Part shown: positions 1 to 8,946 of the stretch, piece by piece
Layout of the letters: each line of letters starts with the position of its first letter
How positions within the stretch are numbered: position 1 is the stretch's first letter
Source of the DNA: Acidilutibacter cellobiosedens
Lineage (GTDB): Bacteria; Bacillota; Clostridia; Tissierellales; Acidilutibacteraceae
Assembly: GCF_004103715.1 (NCBI RefSeq)
Contig: NZ_CP035282.1
Span: 2,036,673 to 2,100,672 of the forward strand
Direction of reading: 5' to 3'
DNA length: 64,000 bases
The notes under the pieces: generated by a model
Database searches by the model: none
What the model was told of the DNA's origin: nothing
The model's input: only the letters and a program-made list of their open reading frames with translations
Made by a program: the position numbers and the translations under genes

Positions 1-1361
1 CAATAATTTTCATAAATATCACTATCCAAAAGTTCAAAAGCTTTCGGGAAAAATAAAGGCTTTGTAGCTGTCATTATTATAATATGGCAGTTAAGTTCTT
101 CCGCTAATTCAGTAAATACATAATTCAAAAGCTCAAAATATTTTATATTTACAGCTTGGACCTCATCCATCAAAACAATAGAATCTTTAAGAGCATAAAA
201 TTTTTTAAGCATCTTATTTTTGGCTCCTATGGCTGTTTCTAAAAATTGTACAAATGTAGTAACAATAACCCCGCTTTCCCAGTTTTCCATAAAAGTCTGG
301 TAATCAACTGCATTATAAATTTCATCATCTCTGTCCTTTTCATAATCGCTTAAATGGTGGTGTTTCATAATATAGTGGTATTCACTGCCTTTTACATTTT
401 CATCGGCAATATATAAATCTCTGATATCATTATAGTTTTGATCTATAATTGAAGTATAGGGAAGAACATATATGACCTTTTTTAGTTCAGAATTTAACTC
501 TTTCAATTTCAATGCCGCAAAAAACCCCGTCATGGTTTTCCCAGAACCTGTAGGAGCAGTAATTGAAAATACTTTTTTATTACAATTCTTAGAGATATTC
601 TCCTGAACCCTTTTTAAAATGCTGTTTCTCATATTATTAATTTCGTTTTTTTCTTTATTCGAGAATTCGTCCTCTCTTATTTTATTAAGTTCCGAATATC
701 CAATAAATTTTTGTTCAAATGGCTTAACTTTTGATGCACTTACTTTGTCAGAAGCAATTAACGTTGAAAAAATTTGTTGATGAATCCAATATGCATCTTT
801 TTCATCATATAATAAAAGAATTTTCTTACGTAAAAGTATTAATGTTTTTTCAATTGAATTTTCATCATCCATAAAAGCCTTAAAATCTTCTCCGAATCCT
901 AATGATTTATATTCATTATAAATATCCGTATAATTTTCTTTAATGTTTTGTTTTTGCTTATTCAAAATTTGAAGTTTCCAATACATAGCATCGGATTTAT
1001 TTATTTTATTTCCGTGATATGACATTGGAAGATACTTTTCAAAATTCTTCACCCTGCTGTGATGAGACAAAACGGCGTTATAAGCAATAAGGGGGAGAAC
1101 TCCCTCCCCCATTTCCCGATTAAACATAACATATGCCGTAAAAACAGCCGATATGTGAGCATGGTTTCCTTCCGGCTTTTCTCCTTTCTCTCTTTTAAAA
1201 AGCCTGTCTTGAAAGTATGTCGTGTACTTGCCGAAGTCATGACCGCAAGCAACAATTTCATTTATCTTAGAATATTCCTTATTCCCATAAATCAGCGAAT
1301 ATTCCTTTACCTGAGATAAATGTACGATAAGTTTCATATCAGGATGAGAATAAAATTCCAT
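1..1361 (-). CDS. cas3: CRISPR-associated helicase/nuclease Cas3 (type I-B, partial)
   Basis: N-terminal about 453 codons of Cas3; the gene runs off the left edge. Cas3 is recruited by Cascade and degrades target DNA with an HD nuclease and a superfamily 2 helicase. Seen in my translation: an early His (residue 6), the HD pair in 'ACGHDFGKY' (about residues 39-46), later His residues in 'GNHAHIS' and 'LSHHSRV', a Walker A motif 'TAPTGSGKT' and a DEAH-like box 'LMDEVQ'. ATG at 1361 is preceded by a GGTGA site that overlaps the cas5 stop, 10 bp upstream. It is the last visible gene of the left operon; cas4-cas1-cas2 may follow outside the window. No frameshift was found in the visible part. Confidence 0.93.
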   Translation of the reverse strand, partial: MEFYSHPDMKLIVHLSQVKEYSLIYGNKEYSKINEIVACGHDFGKYTTYFQDRLFKREKGEKPEGNHAHISAVFTAYVMFNREMGEGVLPLIAYNAVLSHHSRVKNFEKYLPMSYHGNKINKSDAMYWKLQILNKQKQNIKENYTDIYNEYKSLGFGEDFKAFMDDENSIEKTLILLRKKILLLYDEKDAYWIHQQIFSTLIASDKVSASKVKPFEQKFIGYSELNKIREDEFSNKEKNEINNMRNSILKRVQENISKNCNKKVFSITAPTGSGKTMTGFFAALKLKELNSELKKVIYVLPYTSIIDQNYNDIRDLYIADENVKGSEYHYIMKHHHLSDYEKDRDDEIYNAVDYQTFMENWESGVIVTTFVQFLETAIGAKNKMLKKFYALKDSIVLMDEVQAVNIKYFELLNYVFTELAEELNCHIIIMTATKPLFFPKAFELLDSDIYENY

Positions 1362-1371
1362 ATTATCACCT

Positions 1372-2106
1372 TCACATAAATAATATATTTTCAGATTTAT
1401 ACGATTCTTCACCGCTCTTTACAACATAATAATCATTTTTCAATTTGAGGTCTATTTTAACCCCCCTATGATCAAATATATAGGTACCGCTTTTTTTTAT
1501 TTCCCTGTTCTCATCAAAGTCCCTGGGCATACGTTCCTTCACAAGCTGATAGTTTTCAATCTTTATATTCTCTATCTTCTCTGACGGAACAACGGAACTT
1601 ATAGGCACATATTCATTACTTTTTTCAGAATATATTTCACATCTTTGTACATTTTCAATATCCCCTTGAAAAAATACTGTTCCCATACACGGAGGATAAG
1701 CGAATTTATTCTTTATAAGCCGTTCCTGAAGTTCTTCCATAAAACCTTCTTCGGAAGCAGCATATATTCTGTAAGATACTATACTGTCATCATTACAACC
1801 TGTGATAATTTCAAAAGGAATTTGAGTATGCTCGTCGGGAAAACAAAGCTGCGATGCAGACGTAGCCTTAATATAATTCAAAGTTTGAGTAAGGCTTCGG
1901 GTAGGTCCGTTTTTCTTTACAGCAATATGAAGTTTATTGGACGACAGTACTTTATAATAGCTGTCCCTCTCATAGCCCAAAATGGAAGCAATGAGGCCTT
2001 CCACCGTAGTACGGGGAGGCAATGAATAAGACAAAGAGGATGAATTGGTATAAAATTTTCTGAAATGAGCAAATTTCCCTTCTATGTCAAACACTACACC
2101 TTTCAT
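1372..2106 (-). CDS. cas5: Cas5 subunit of type I-B Cascade (Hmari-like)
   Basis: Cas5 caps the 5' handle of the crRNA in Cascade. The protein begins 'MKGVVFDIEGKFAHFRKF' and has the usual family feature 'YSLPPRTTVEGLIASILG', where a proline-rich turn precedes the first helix. Length is 244 aa from ATG 2106. A GTG at 2115, directly after the cas7 stop, is also possible, but an AGGTGA ribosome site overlapping that GTG sits at the right distance for ATG 2106. It lies between cas7 and cas3 in a tightly packed minus-strand operon. Assignment to the Hmari branch rests on the neighbouring Csh1/Csh2-like genes. Confidence 0.9.
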   Translation of the reverse strand: MKGVVFDIEGKFAHFRKFYTNSSSLSYSLPPRTTVEGLIASILGYERDSYYKVLSSNKLHIAVKKNGPTRSLTQTLNYIKATSASQLCFPDEHTQIPFEIITGCNDDSIVSYRIYAASEEGFMEELQERLIKNKFAYPPCMGTVFFQGDIENVQRCEIYSEKSNEYVPISSVVPSEKIENIKIENYQLVKERMPRDFDENREIKKSGTYIFDHRGVKIDLKLKNDYYVVKSGEESYKSENILFM

Positions 2107-2115
2107 AGCAGTCAC

Positions 2116-3006
2116 CTACTGTATTTTTATTATATTGAAATTTTCCAAAGCCTTTTCCAATAATATCTTTTCGCCCTTATTTTCCAAAGATAAAGCTTCA
2201 TCATAGAAATAATATATCTTATTAATGCTGTCCCTGTTTTCGTTTAAATAGGCTACAAGCTTTGTTATGTCCAAACTACATTCATTAACGTCTCTGATAC
2301 TTGAATCATCAGGATTCAATTTAATATAACTTCTCAAATCCCTTAAAATCGTTTCCGTATCTTTAAAATCAAGTCTCAGATAAAACCTCGGATACTGCCC
2401 TATCTTGCTTCGTGTCGCAAGAAGAGGTATTGCCTTATATAAAGCTTCATCCAAAAGGAAGATATCCTCTTCCCTTAAATTTGTCTTTTCTGCCCTTCTT
2501 CCGCTTATTACTCCGGAAAAAGCTATCATGGAATATTTAACTCTGTAATCCTTCCCTATAGCACCTTGTTTATTGGTATCGGAAGATGCAAAATGAGAAG
2601 TTATGCTGGATTCAAGAAGTTCCACCTTGTTGAGAGAACATCCCCAGTTAAACTGTACCGGCCCTGTTAACGCTTTATTATCTTTTGAGGTTATAGTTGC
2701 TCCGAACAACCTGACATCTATAAAAGTATTTTTTAGTTCTTCAAAGGAATCCTTATCGATTTTCCCATCCTCCACGAACTCTTTGACTCTTGCGGCAGAT
2801 GTAACAGGTTCACCGTCAACCTTCTGAACATATAAAATATAGCCCTTATCATTAAGATAATCCCTTATATACCTCTTTAGTCTTAAGTCAGATACTAAAT
2901 TTAAACCTCTTTCATAATCCATTCTCGGCCTGTTTTCTTCGTCAGGATCTCCATTGGGGTTCGTGAGCTTAGCATCATAAAGATACAAAATTTGTCCGTT
3001 ATTCAT
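2116..3006 (-). CDS. cas7: Cas7 backbone subunit, Csh2 type (type I-B)
   Basis: Cas7 forms the helical backbone of Cascade along the crRNA spacer. The N-terminus 'LYDAKLTNPNGDPDEENRPR' is the hallmark of the Csd2/Csh2 branch of Cas7. A later stretch 'GPVQFNWGCSLNKVE' followed by 'SSDTNKQGAIGKDYRVKY' is also typical of Csh2. At 296 aa it has a normal family length. ATG 3006 has an AGGAGG site and overlaps the 3' end of cas8b by 8 bp, so the two are translationally coupled. The adjacent cas5 begins immediately after its TAG stop. Confidence 0.93.
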   Translation of the reverse strand: MNNGQILYLYDAKLTNPNGDPDEENRPRMDYERGLNLVSDLRLKRYIRDYLNDKGYILYVQKVDGEPVTSAARVKEFVEDGKIDKDSFEELKNTFIDVRLFGATITSKDNKALTGPVQFNWGCSLNKVELLESSITSHFASSDTNKQGAIGKDYRVKYSMIAFSGVISGRRAEKTNLREEDIFLLDEALYKAIPLLATRSKIGQYPRFYLRLDFKDTETILRDLRSYIKLNPDDSSIRDVNECSLDITKLVAYLNENRDSINKIYYFYDEALSLENKGEKILLEKALENFNIIKIQ

Positions 3007-4939
3007 CTTTCTTTTCCTCCTTTTTCTTCATAGTTTCATATGCATATCCAGAAAGGATATAGTATAAATTTTCATCCTTATTATATTTCCAATTCTTTTC
3101 GTTTAATCCCATCAACATCTTATGAGCAGAAAAAATAGCTTCCGTATACCTTAATATTTTCTCCTGTCTAAGTTTATTTAAAATCTCATTTGACAACCTC
3201 TTGACTTTTACAAAATCCATACCGTTAAAATTAATCTTATTCAATATAGGTTTATAGGTACCGCTATTATCTGCTGCAGCTGCCTTGCTATTTTGACTTC
3301 TTCCTACCGCTCCGACTAAGCATCCAAGTAAAAATAAGCTTGCCTGCTGATCATCATATCTCATATCGGTTATATATCCTTTATAATTGTCTTTAAGATT
3401 CAATTTAGATACATCCATAATCTTACTCCTTTCCACATTGCCCATATTTTCCAAAAACAACATATAATATAATCCGTCGGAAATCCTGAAATCTATAAAA
3501 TCTTTGCTGTTTGGGCTTGAAACATTATAATCTACTTGTTCAAACCAGTTTATCTTTAAGCACTCAGTAATATTTGAAATAATTTCTTCTCTATTGAGCT
3601 TCCTTCCATAAAATAGAGCTTCGTAAATATTCAGCACGTTTTGATACTGGGTCGGAACCTTTTGACTCAGCCTTATAGGAGTCATATAATAAACAAGATT
3701 CAGCCCCCTCTGATATTTTCTTTTAGGTATCAGCTGAAAATACTTTTCAAATGTGAACTGAGCTTCATTTATGCTTTCTCCTATTTTCTCAAAAATACCC
3801 GGATTTATATCTTTAATAAGTTTCAATATCTTTGTAGCCTGATTCATTTTTTTATAAAAAGCAAAATTTATGAGATAATGATTGCCTTCACCGACAGCTT
3901 CATTCAACTCCTGCAAACCATATTTGTATATTTTTAAATTTTCAATATTATTGGCTGTATTTATGGTTTGTTTAAGTTTATCGCTTAACCTATATAAATC
4001 CTTTTGTTTAAACTCATAACTGCTATAAATAATATGGGGAATTATATATACATCCAGTTTGGAAATCTTCCCTTGCATATGATTTTGAACAAATTTTTCT
4101 CCTGTAAGGAGCTTATCCTTACAGCTTTTACATAAAACCATATTTTTATCGTAATTCTTTCTGTCAAAATTGTTGGCAAAAATCAACTGATTTGTAGTAT
4201 AGTATTTTATACTCATCTCACTTAAGTCTGATGTACATTCTTCTTTGGAACCGCAGAAACTGCAATATAATTCCTTACTCTCCATTGAACTTCGTTCTTG
4301 AACTGTAAGCCTTTTTTTCACCAAATCCCTATACCATTTTGAAGAACCTACAGCCTGTCCGTCAATACTAAGAGTATAAAGCCCTATTTGCTTTTTCTTT
4401 GCTCCCTTGGACTTTTCAAGATATTTTTGAAGCTCCTTCTGTAAATAACTTTGAACTTCCTTATACGGCTTTGATTCGTCTTTATATTTTTCATATATTT
4501 CCTTGAGACTTTCTGATATCACTCCAATTTTATACCAATCCAGCATATACCTGTACTTTGGAGTTACATCCTCCCCGAAATCATAATAAAATTCATCAGT
4601 AATTAAATTTAGTTTTTCTTTTATATCAGCAGGAATTTCCTTTTCTGCAAGCTGACTTACTACTTCGGAAGTAAGGGAAACGGAATTCGTAAAAGTAACG
4701 TACCATTGATTTGCGTTAGGCCCTCCATCTCTTCCCAAATTCAGATATTGCGAAACGGTATTTTCATCCATTTCTTTTACTTTAAAATTAACCTTTTTAT
4801 TGGCAGTGTCAAAATCTATAATAACTATTTTCTTCGGATTATTTTTGTCATCCTCAATATTAACCTTAACGATTCTGCTGTCAATTATGTCCTGCTCGGC
4901 AAGAATCTTTTCGCCTATTTCGATTATCTCCTCCAGCAT
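2999..4939 (-). CDS. cas8b: Cas8b large subunit, Csh1 type (type I-B Cascade)
   Basis: Large Cascade subunit expected to recognise the PAM. The 646 aa length fits Csh1. A zinc-finger-like pair is visible, 'CSFCGSKEEC' and, about 50 residues later, 'LCKSCKDKL', which is characteristic of Cas8b/Csh1. The C-terminal third is helical and lysine-rich, as expected for the part that replaces a small subunit. ATG 4939 follows a GGAGGTGAAG site. It sits between cas6 and cas7 in the order cas6-cas8b-cas7-cas5-cas3, the standard type I-B layout. The large subunit is poorly conserved, so the call rests on the zinc finger, size and position together. Confidence 0.88.
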   Translation of the reverse strand: MLEEIIEIGEKILAEQDIIDSRIVKVNIEDDKNNPKKIVIIDFDTANKKVNFKVKEMDENTVSQYLNLGRDGGPNANQWYVTFTNSVSLTSEVVSQLAEKEIPADIKEKLNLITDEFYYDFGEDVTPKYRYMLDWYKIGVISESLKEIYEKYKDESKPYKEVQSYLQKELQKYLEKSKGAKKKQIGLYTLSIDGQAVGSSKWYRDLVKKRLTVQERSSMESKELYCSFCGSKEECTSDLSEMSIKYYTTNQLIFANNFDRKNYDKNMVLCKSCKDKLLTGEKFVQNHMQGKISKLDVYIIPHIIYSSYEFKQKDLYRLSDKLKQTINTANNIENLKIYKYGLQELNEAVGEGNHYLINFAFYKKMNQATKILKLIKDINPGIFEKIGESINEAQFTFEKYFQLIPKRKYQRGLNLVYYMTPIRLSQKVPTQYQNVLNIYEALFYGRKLNREEIISNITECLKINWFEQVDYNVSSPNSKDFIDFRISDGLYYMLFLENMGNVERSKIMDVSKLNLKDNYKGYITDMRYDDQQASLFLLGCLVGAVGRSQNSKAAAADNSGTYKPILNKINFNGMDFVKVKRLSNEILNKLRQEKILRYTEAIFSAHKMLMGLNEKNWKYNKDENLYYILSGYAYETMKKKEEKKDE

Positions 4940-4970
4940 ATCTTCACCTCCTCTTATCCTCGTTTTAATT

Positions 4971-5720
4971 TTATTTATCTAAATCATTTTTTATAATAAG
5001 GCCGAAACCTTGAGAATTCTTACTTCCAAGGCCGGCACAAAAAGCCATATCCATAAGCTCCTTGGAGCCTTCTATCTCAAAAATTCCGGTATAACCTTTT
5101 ATGATAAAGTCCTTATATTTAATAATCTTCTCATGAGGAGTCCCTCGCGGCACAATCGAAAATTCACTGTTTTGGGGTGGTTCGTCATACAAAGCCTGAT
5201 ACTTGTTAATCAGATTTTTTTGTATGTTAGTAGAAAATTCCTTTTCGTATGGATTATAATAATAAGTTTTTTTACTGTTTTCAAAAGTTACAAAGGTACT
5301 GTAAGTTGTTATGGGAGACATGGTTTTTATTACTTCTTTCTCGGATATTTTCTGCTTGATAAGCTCTACCTTTGATATTGATGTCCTGTTCTGACTCACA
5401 TAGATAAAATCTTCCGTATTAATTATTGAATTAAAAACATATTTGAAAAACTCATTATCAATCGAAGAAAAATATATGCTGATATCCTTTGGAAATACAA
5501 AATGCTTTTTTTCTCTGTCAACCAACAAAGGTTTTTCCAATACATTCGAAAAACTAAAAAGTTTATAGCTTCTCTTATTGTATGTATATCCTTTATTGTG
5601 CATAAAATCAGCAAAGGAATCCTCATTTATAAACTTATATAAAACTCCCTGAATTATATAATTGTAGGACATAGGCAAAAATATCTTATCATTCGATGAA
5701 AAAGTTATTTTACAAAGCAT
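4971..5720 (-). CDS. cas6: Cas6 pre-crRNA endoribonuclease (left I-B operon)
   Basis: Cas6 cuts the repeat in pre-crRNA and leaves an 8-nt 5' handle. The C-terminal glycine-rich loop 'GLGSKNSQGFGLI' and the preceding hydrophobic strands identify the family. Three in-frame ATGs occur at 5729, 5726 and 5720. The AGGAG site touches the first, so the ATG at 5720 (start 'MLCKITFSS') has the best spacing and is chosen. It is the first gene of the Hmari-type operon. It is distinct in sequence from the Cas6 at 20078-20800, in line with two different repeat families in the window. I infer that it serves the GTTGAAC-type repeat seen at 62.4 kb. Confidence 0.88.
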   Translation of the reverse strand: MLCKITFSSNDKIFLPMSYNYIIQGVLYKFINEDSFADFMHNKGYTYNKRSYKLFSFSNVLEKPLLVDREKKHFVFPKDISIYFSSIDNEFFKYVFNSIINTEDFIYVSQNRTSISKVELIKQKISEKEVIKTMSPITTYSTFVTFENSKKTYYYNPYEKEFSTNIQKNLINKYQALYDEPPQNSEFSIVPRGTPHEKIIKYKDFIIKGYTGIFEIEGSKELMDMAFCAGLGSKNSQGFGLIIKNDLDK

Positions 5721-5847
5721 GCGCATCATCTCCTATGGTTTTTTATATAAACCGTATTTTAAACAATATTCTTTAATTTAACATAATTTTGGCTATCTGT
5801 CAGCTGCCAAGTCTATAATTTCTGCATATATTTGTATGTTCAAAGTA

Positions 5848-5888
5848 ATTATTCTACAACATTCCAAATATTCCTTCCTGATTTTTTA
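5848..5888 (+). repeat. Dispersed ~45-bp element, copy A
   Basis: This AT-rich intergenic stretch contains a core (5851-5879) starting ATTCTACAACATTCC and continuing AAATATTCCTTCC. Close relatives occur at 22471-22507, 57852-57902 and 61161-61237, all on the same strand. It lies between the truncated HEPN gene and cas6. The function is unknown. Confidence 0.6.
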
Positions 5889-5964
5889 ACAATTAAATGG
5901 TGACAAGGCATATGAATAAAGCACCTTATCTACCATTATTATATTACCAAACAACAATAACTTT

Positions 5965-6390
5965 TTAGATCTCAATTATCTTCTTAAATTCTTTATAATA
6001 TTTCTTTAAATCTCTTTTTAAAGAGTTATAATCATTCGAATCATCAGAAAATTCAAAATGATTTATTGAATTTCTTTTCTGAGAAACCTGATAGGAAAGT
6101 TTAGCAATTTCAGGATCCAATCTATCTGCAATTCTTTTTACTTTTCCTTTTACATCCGTACTCAAATTTTTCTCGGTTATTGCCTCTGATTTTATCATAA
6201 GAGCAATTTTGGCAATTCTTTCCCTATTATTTCTATCCGTTTCATTACATACATATGTCCTTATGGTCTCTTCCAAAGCAGTAAAACCTTGTTGTATTAA
6301 ATTATTTTCAATAGACCACTCTACTACATTCAGGCCAATTTTTAAATTATCTTCAGTATTGAATTTTTGAATTTTATATTCAATTTTATT
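5965..6390 (-). pseudogene. Csx1/TM1812-type CRISPR ancillary protein, C-terminal HEPN half only
   Basis: About 142 codons remain. The pattern 'VVEWSIENNLIQQGFTALEETIRTY' (shown in parts: 'VVEWSIENNL', 'QQGFTALEETI') and the RX4H motif 'RNSINH' match the HEPN RNase domain at the C-terminus of the TM1812/Csx1-type family, normally activated by cyclic oligoadenylate through an N-terminal CARF domain. That CARF half is absent: the reading frame breaks at 6390/6391, exactly at the predicted IS21 end. A TTG inside the IS terminus could in principle start translation at 6396. It lies upstream of the Hmari-type cas6 in the same orientation. The family call is from memory of motifs, not from a search. 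Confidence 0.68.
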
Positions 6391-6487
6391 TGTCAACCGA
6401 AAATTAGGTCAAAAGACCATTTAATTTTAGGTCACTTTCTTGTAAATAAATGTGCCTCTAAAATTTGTGTACAAAGGCACAAATACT

Positions 6488-7252
6488 TTAAGCTGTTAAA
6501 GATTTAATAGATGCACCATTTTCTCTTAATGTTTCTCTTAGCCGATAAGAATCACCCTCCATGTCGACAAGAATTGCCTTGTAAGTAAGTCTATCTATCA
6601 TCGCACTTGTAACTGTCGGATCACCGAAAACCTCAATCCAACGCTCAAATGAAAGGTTAGAAGTAATTATTGTTGATTTCCTTGCTGCCCTTAAAGAAAG
6701 ATTATTAAACAGCAGATCTGTCCCTTCCCGGTCAAACGAGGTGTACCCAAGTTCATCTGCCACTACAAGGTCATATTTTTCAAATCTATTCTCAAAATAT
6801 CTCAAGGTCTTAGCGCTATTGCTTTCCTTCAATGTAGTAACCAGTAGTGGAATTGTCGTGAACAGAACCTTATAACCTGCCATGCAAGCCTTTAATGCTA
6901 AAGCAATACTAACCATAGTTTTTCCGGTTCCCGGGTTACCGGTCATTATGATATTTTTGCCTTTTTCGATAAAATCAAGTGTTGCTAACTCAGGAAGTCT
7001 TTTCTGCATATCTACTGGGAGACAGTCAATTTCAATATCTTCAATATATTGCCTGTAAGGCAAATGTGCATTTCGAATACGACATTCAATGGAACGCTTA
7101 TCCTTTTCTTCCATCTCATAAGTTAAAAGCTTATGAAGAAAATCCTCATAATCAGCCGCTTCAGATATTACTTCTTCATAGTGAGTTTTAATTCCTTTAA
7201 GTTTCAATATATTACAGTATTCTTTAATCTCTTCATTTAATTTAACCTTCAT
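6488..7252 (-). CDS. istB: IS21 helper ATPase IstB
   Basis: AAA+ ATPase that assists IstA in target selection. Walker A is 'GNPGTGKTMVS' and Walker B 'LVVADELGY', followed by the sensor stretch 'STIITSNLSF'. The C-terminus 'AMIDRLTYKAILVDMEGDSYR' is standard for IstB/DnaC-like proteins (read here in short pieces). ATG 7252 ('MKVKLNEEI') has an AAGGAGG site 9 nt upstream and avoids overlap with istA, so it is preferred over the upstream alternative at 7306. The length of 254 aa is normal. The frame is intact, so the element may still be active. Confidence 0.92.
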   Translation of the reverse strand: MKVKLNEEIKEYCNILKLKGIKTHYEEVISEAADYEDFLHKLLTYEMEEKDKRSIECRIRNAHLPYRQYIEDIEIDCLPVDMQKRLPELATLDFIEKGKNIIMTGNPGTGKTMVSIALALKACMAGYKVLFTTIPLLVTTLKESNSAKTLRYFENRFEKYDLVVADELGYTSFDREGTDLLFNNLSLRAARKSTIITSNLSFERWIEVFGDPTVTSAMIDRLTYKAILVDMEGDSYRLRETLRENGASIKSLTA

Positions 7253-7253
7253 A

Positions 7254-8837
7254 CTATACAGCCTCCTTGTTAAGCTTTCTTGATTGGAGTGCTGCAAGTT
7301 TATCATAAATCGATAATGTGCTCCTTGATTTTTCAGTTAGATGATCATTTAATGGAACAGTAACGCAAATTTCTTTTTCCTTTCTACTTTCACAAATCAC
7401 CTTAACCTTATCAGCACTCATATCCATTGGTGACAGTTTTTCAAGTTCCCTTAAAGCTTCTGTCACAGCATGGATTCCTTTTTCATAAATAATTTCTAAA
7501 ACTTGTAGAAATGTCTTGGCATCTTTGGTATAATACTGTTCATAGATATATTTGATCTGGGTGTCCGTTTGGAGCAGTGCTGTGCTTCCTTTGAGGGCAC
7601 CTGGTTTTTTATGTAGAGTTCTAAGATAATGATGAATCTCAATTTTCCAGTCATGCAGTTTAAAACTGCGGTCATGTTTAGCTACAATGCTGTTATCGTA
7701 GTAGATAATTATCTTATCTGTAAACATCTTCACTTTTACCATTTTACCAACTAATGTATCCGGCACAGAATAATGATTTTGACTTACCGTTACGGTCGAA
7801 TATTTGTCAACACGGTTTTCTGAATAAATACTGCTTTCAAACTTAGGTAAGTTAGGAAACAAGTGTTTTTGCTCTTCTTTAAAGATTTCCATCGGCACCA
7901 ATCCGTTAGATGTTTCTTTATTATTAAGCTTCATACATTCTTCAAAAAGAAACTTGTTTGCTTCTGCAAGAGTGTCGAATTTGTCATTACCCGGCTCACT
8001 GAATACTTTTCTTCTAACATATTCTACACTTCTCTCAACGTGGCCCTTTTCATTGCCTTTTGCAATATTCGTGAACCTAAAGTTGAATCCATAGTATATT
8101 GATAATTCTGTCAATGCTTTTGTTGGCTCTTTTTCGAACAATCCAACAAATTTCTTAACTGCAACCCTCATATTATCATAGACCATTGTTCTAAAATTAC
8201 CTTTGCAAAATGAGAAAAATTCTGCATGTGATTGTTGAAATGCTGGAGTATCTTGAGATTTAAAAAGCATTGAATATCTGATTCCGCTTTTAGCAGGAGT
8301 AAAAACTGCCATTTGATAAGCTTTATATCCTTCTCCCCCTATATCTAATTTTGCCGTACCCCAGTCAAATTCACATACATCTCCAAGAACATATTCTTGT
8401 CTTATGAAAGCTTCACGATGCCTATCCTCGATTGTTTTAACTAATCTTTTAACTGATGAATAACTAATATTAAAATTTTTCTTTAACAAGTATTCATGAA
8501 TATCAATTTTTCTCATTTGCTGCTTTGACATACCGTTAGCACGCTTCCATTCATTAACCTTTAAGCATTCTTCAATTACTTCAATCATCTCAGATGTTAC
8601 CTTGTTTGGCCCTCTGTTTTCAGAATTGTATTTTGGTTTTTCAACAATTGCTTGAATTAATTCTTTTGTATCTGTTTCAGGATTTTTTGCTAAAAGTTCT
8701 TGCTTTTGATTTTCATACTCATTTACATATTTATTTACAGTATCCTTGCTCATGTGAAGCTCACTGGCAATGCTTCGATTGCTCATACCGTCAATATGTT
8801 TAAGTATGATTTTTTGTTTTTGATTCAATTTTATCAC
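7254..8837 (-). CDS. istA: IS21 transposase IstA
   Basis: DDE-type transposase of 527 aa. The N-terminal helix-turn-helix reads 'MSNRSIASELHMSKDTVNKYV'-like (residues about 17-37). The rve catalytic core shows Asp in 'CEFDWGTAKLD', Asp in 'TMVYDNMRV' and Glu in 'NEKGHVERSVEYVRR'. GTG 8837 follows an AGAAGGAA site. It is co-transcribed with istB. All three catalytic acids are present and there is no internal stop, so it looks functional. Confidence 0.92.
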   Translation of the reverse strand: MIKLNQKQKIILKHIDGMSNRSIASELHMSKDTVNKYVNEYENQKQELLAKNPETDTKELIQAIVEKPKYNSENRGPNKVTSEMIEVIEECLKVNEWKRANGMSKQQMRKIDIHEYLLKKNFNISYSSVKRLVKTIEDRHREAFIRQEYVLGDVCEFDWGTAKLDIGGEGYKAYQMAVFTPAKSGIRYSMLFKSQDTPAFQQSHAEFFSFCKGNFRTMVYDNMRVAVKKFVGLFEKEPTKALTELSIYYGFNFRFTNIAKGNEKGHVERSVEYVRRKVFSEPGNDKFDTLAEANKFLFEECMKLNNKETSNGLVPMEIFKEEQKHLFPNLPKFESSIYSENRVDKYSTVTVSQNHYSVPDTLVGKMVKVKMFTDKIIIYYDNSIVAKHDRSFKLHDWKIEIHHYLRTLHKKPGALKGSTALLQTDTQIKYIYEQYYTKDAKTFLQVLEIIYEKGIHAVTEALRELEKLSPMDMSADKVKVICESRKEKEICVTVPLNDHLTEKSRSTLSIYDKLAALQSRKLNKEAV

Positions 8838-8946
8838 TTCCTTCTCTTCCTCCTCCCAGTTTATACTGAAAGGATACCATATTTTCTTAAGAAAGTGACC
8901 TAATTTTCAATGAGCCAGCTGACCTATTTTTAGATTAGCATAAACA

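Larger units (their letters stand above)
6391..8940 (-). mobile_element. IS21-family insertion sequence (istA-istB)
   Basis: Both ends read outward as a 21-nt terminal repeat, TGACCTAATTTTCGG...GACA on the left (ending at 6391) and TGACCTATTTTTAGA...AGCA on the right (ending at 8940). Both finish in CA, as IS21 elements do. A second internal repeat with AAGAAAGTGACCTAA occurs near each end, which is also typical of the family. The element carries istA and istB on the minus strand. The flanks are TTTTATT on the left and TAAACAA on the right, so there is no target-site duplication. That suggests a deletion or recombination after insertion. Confidence 0.85.
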
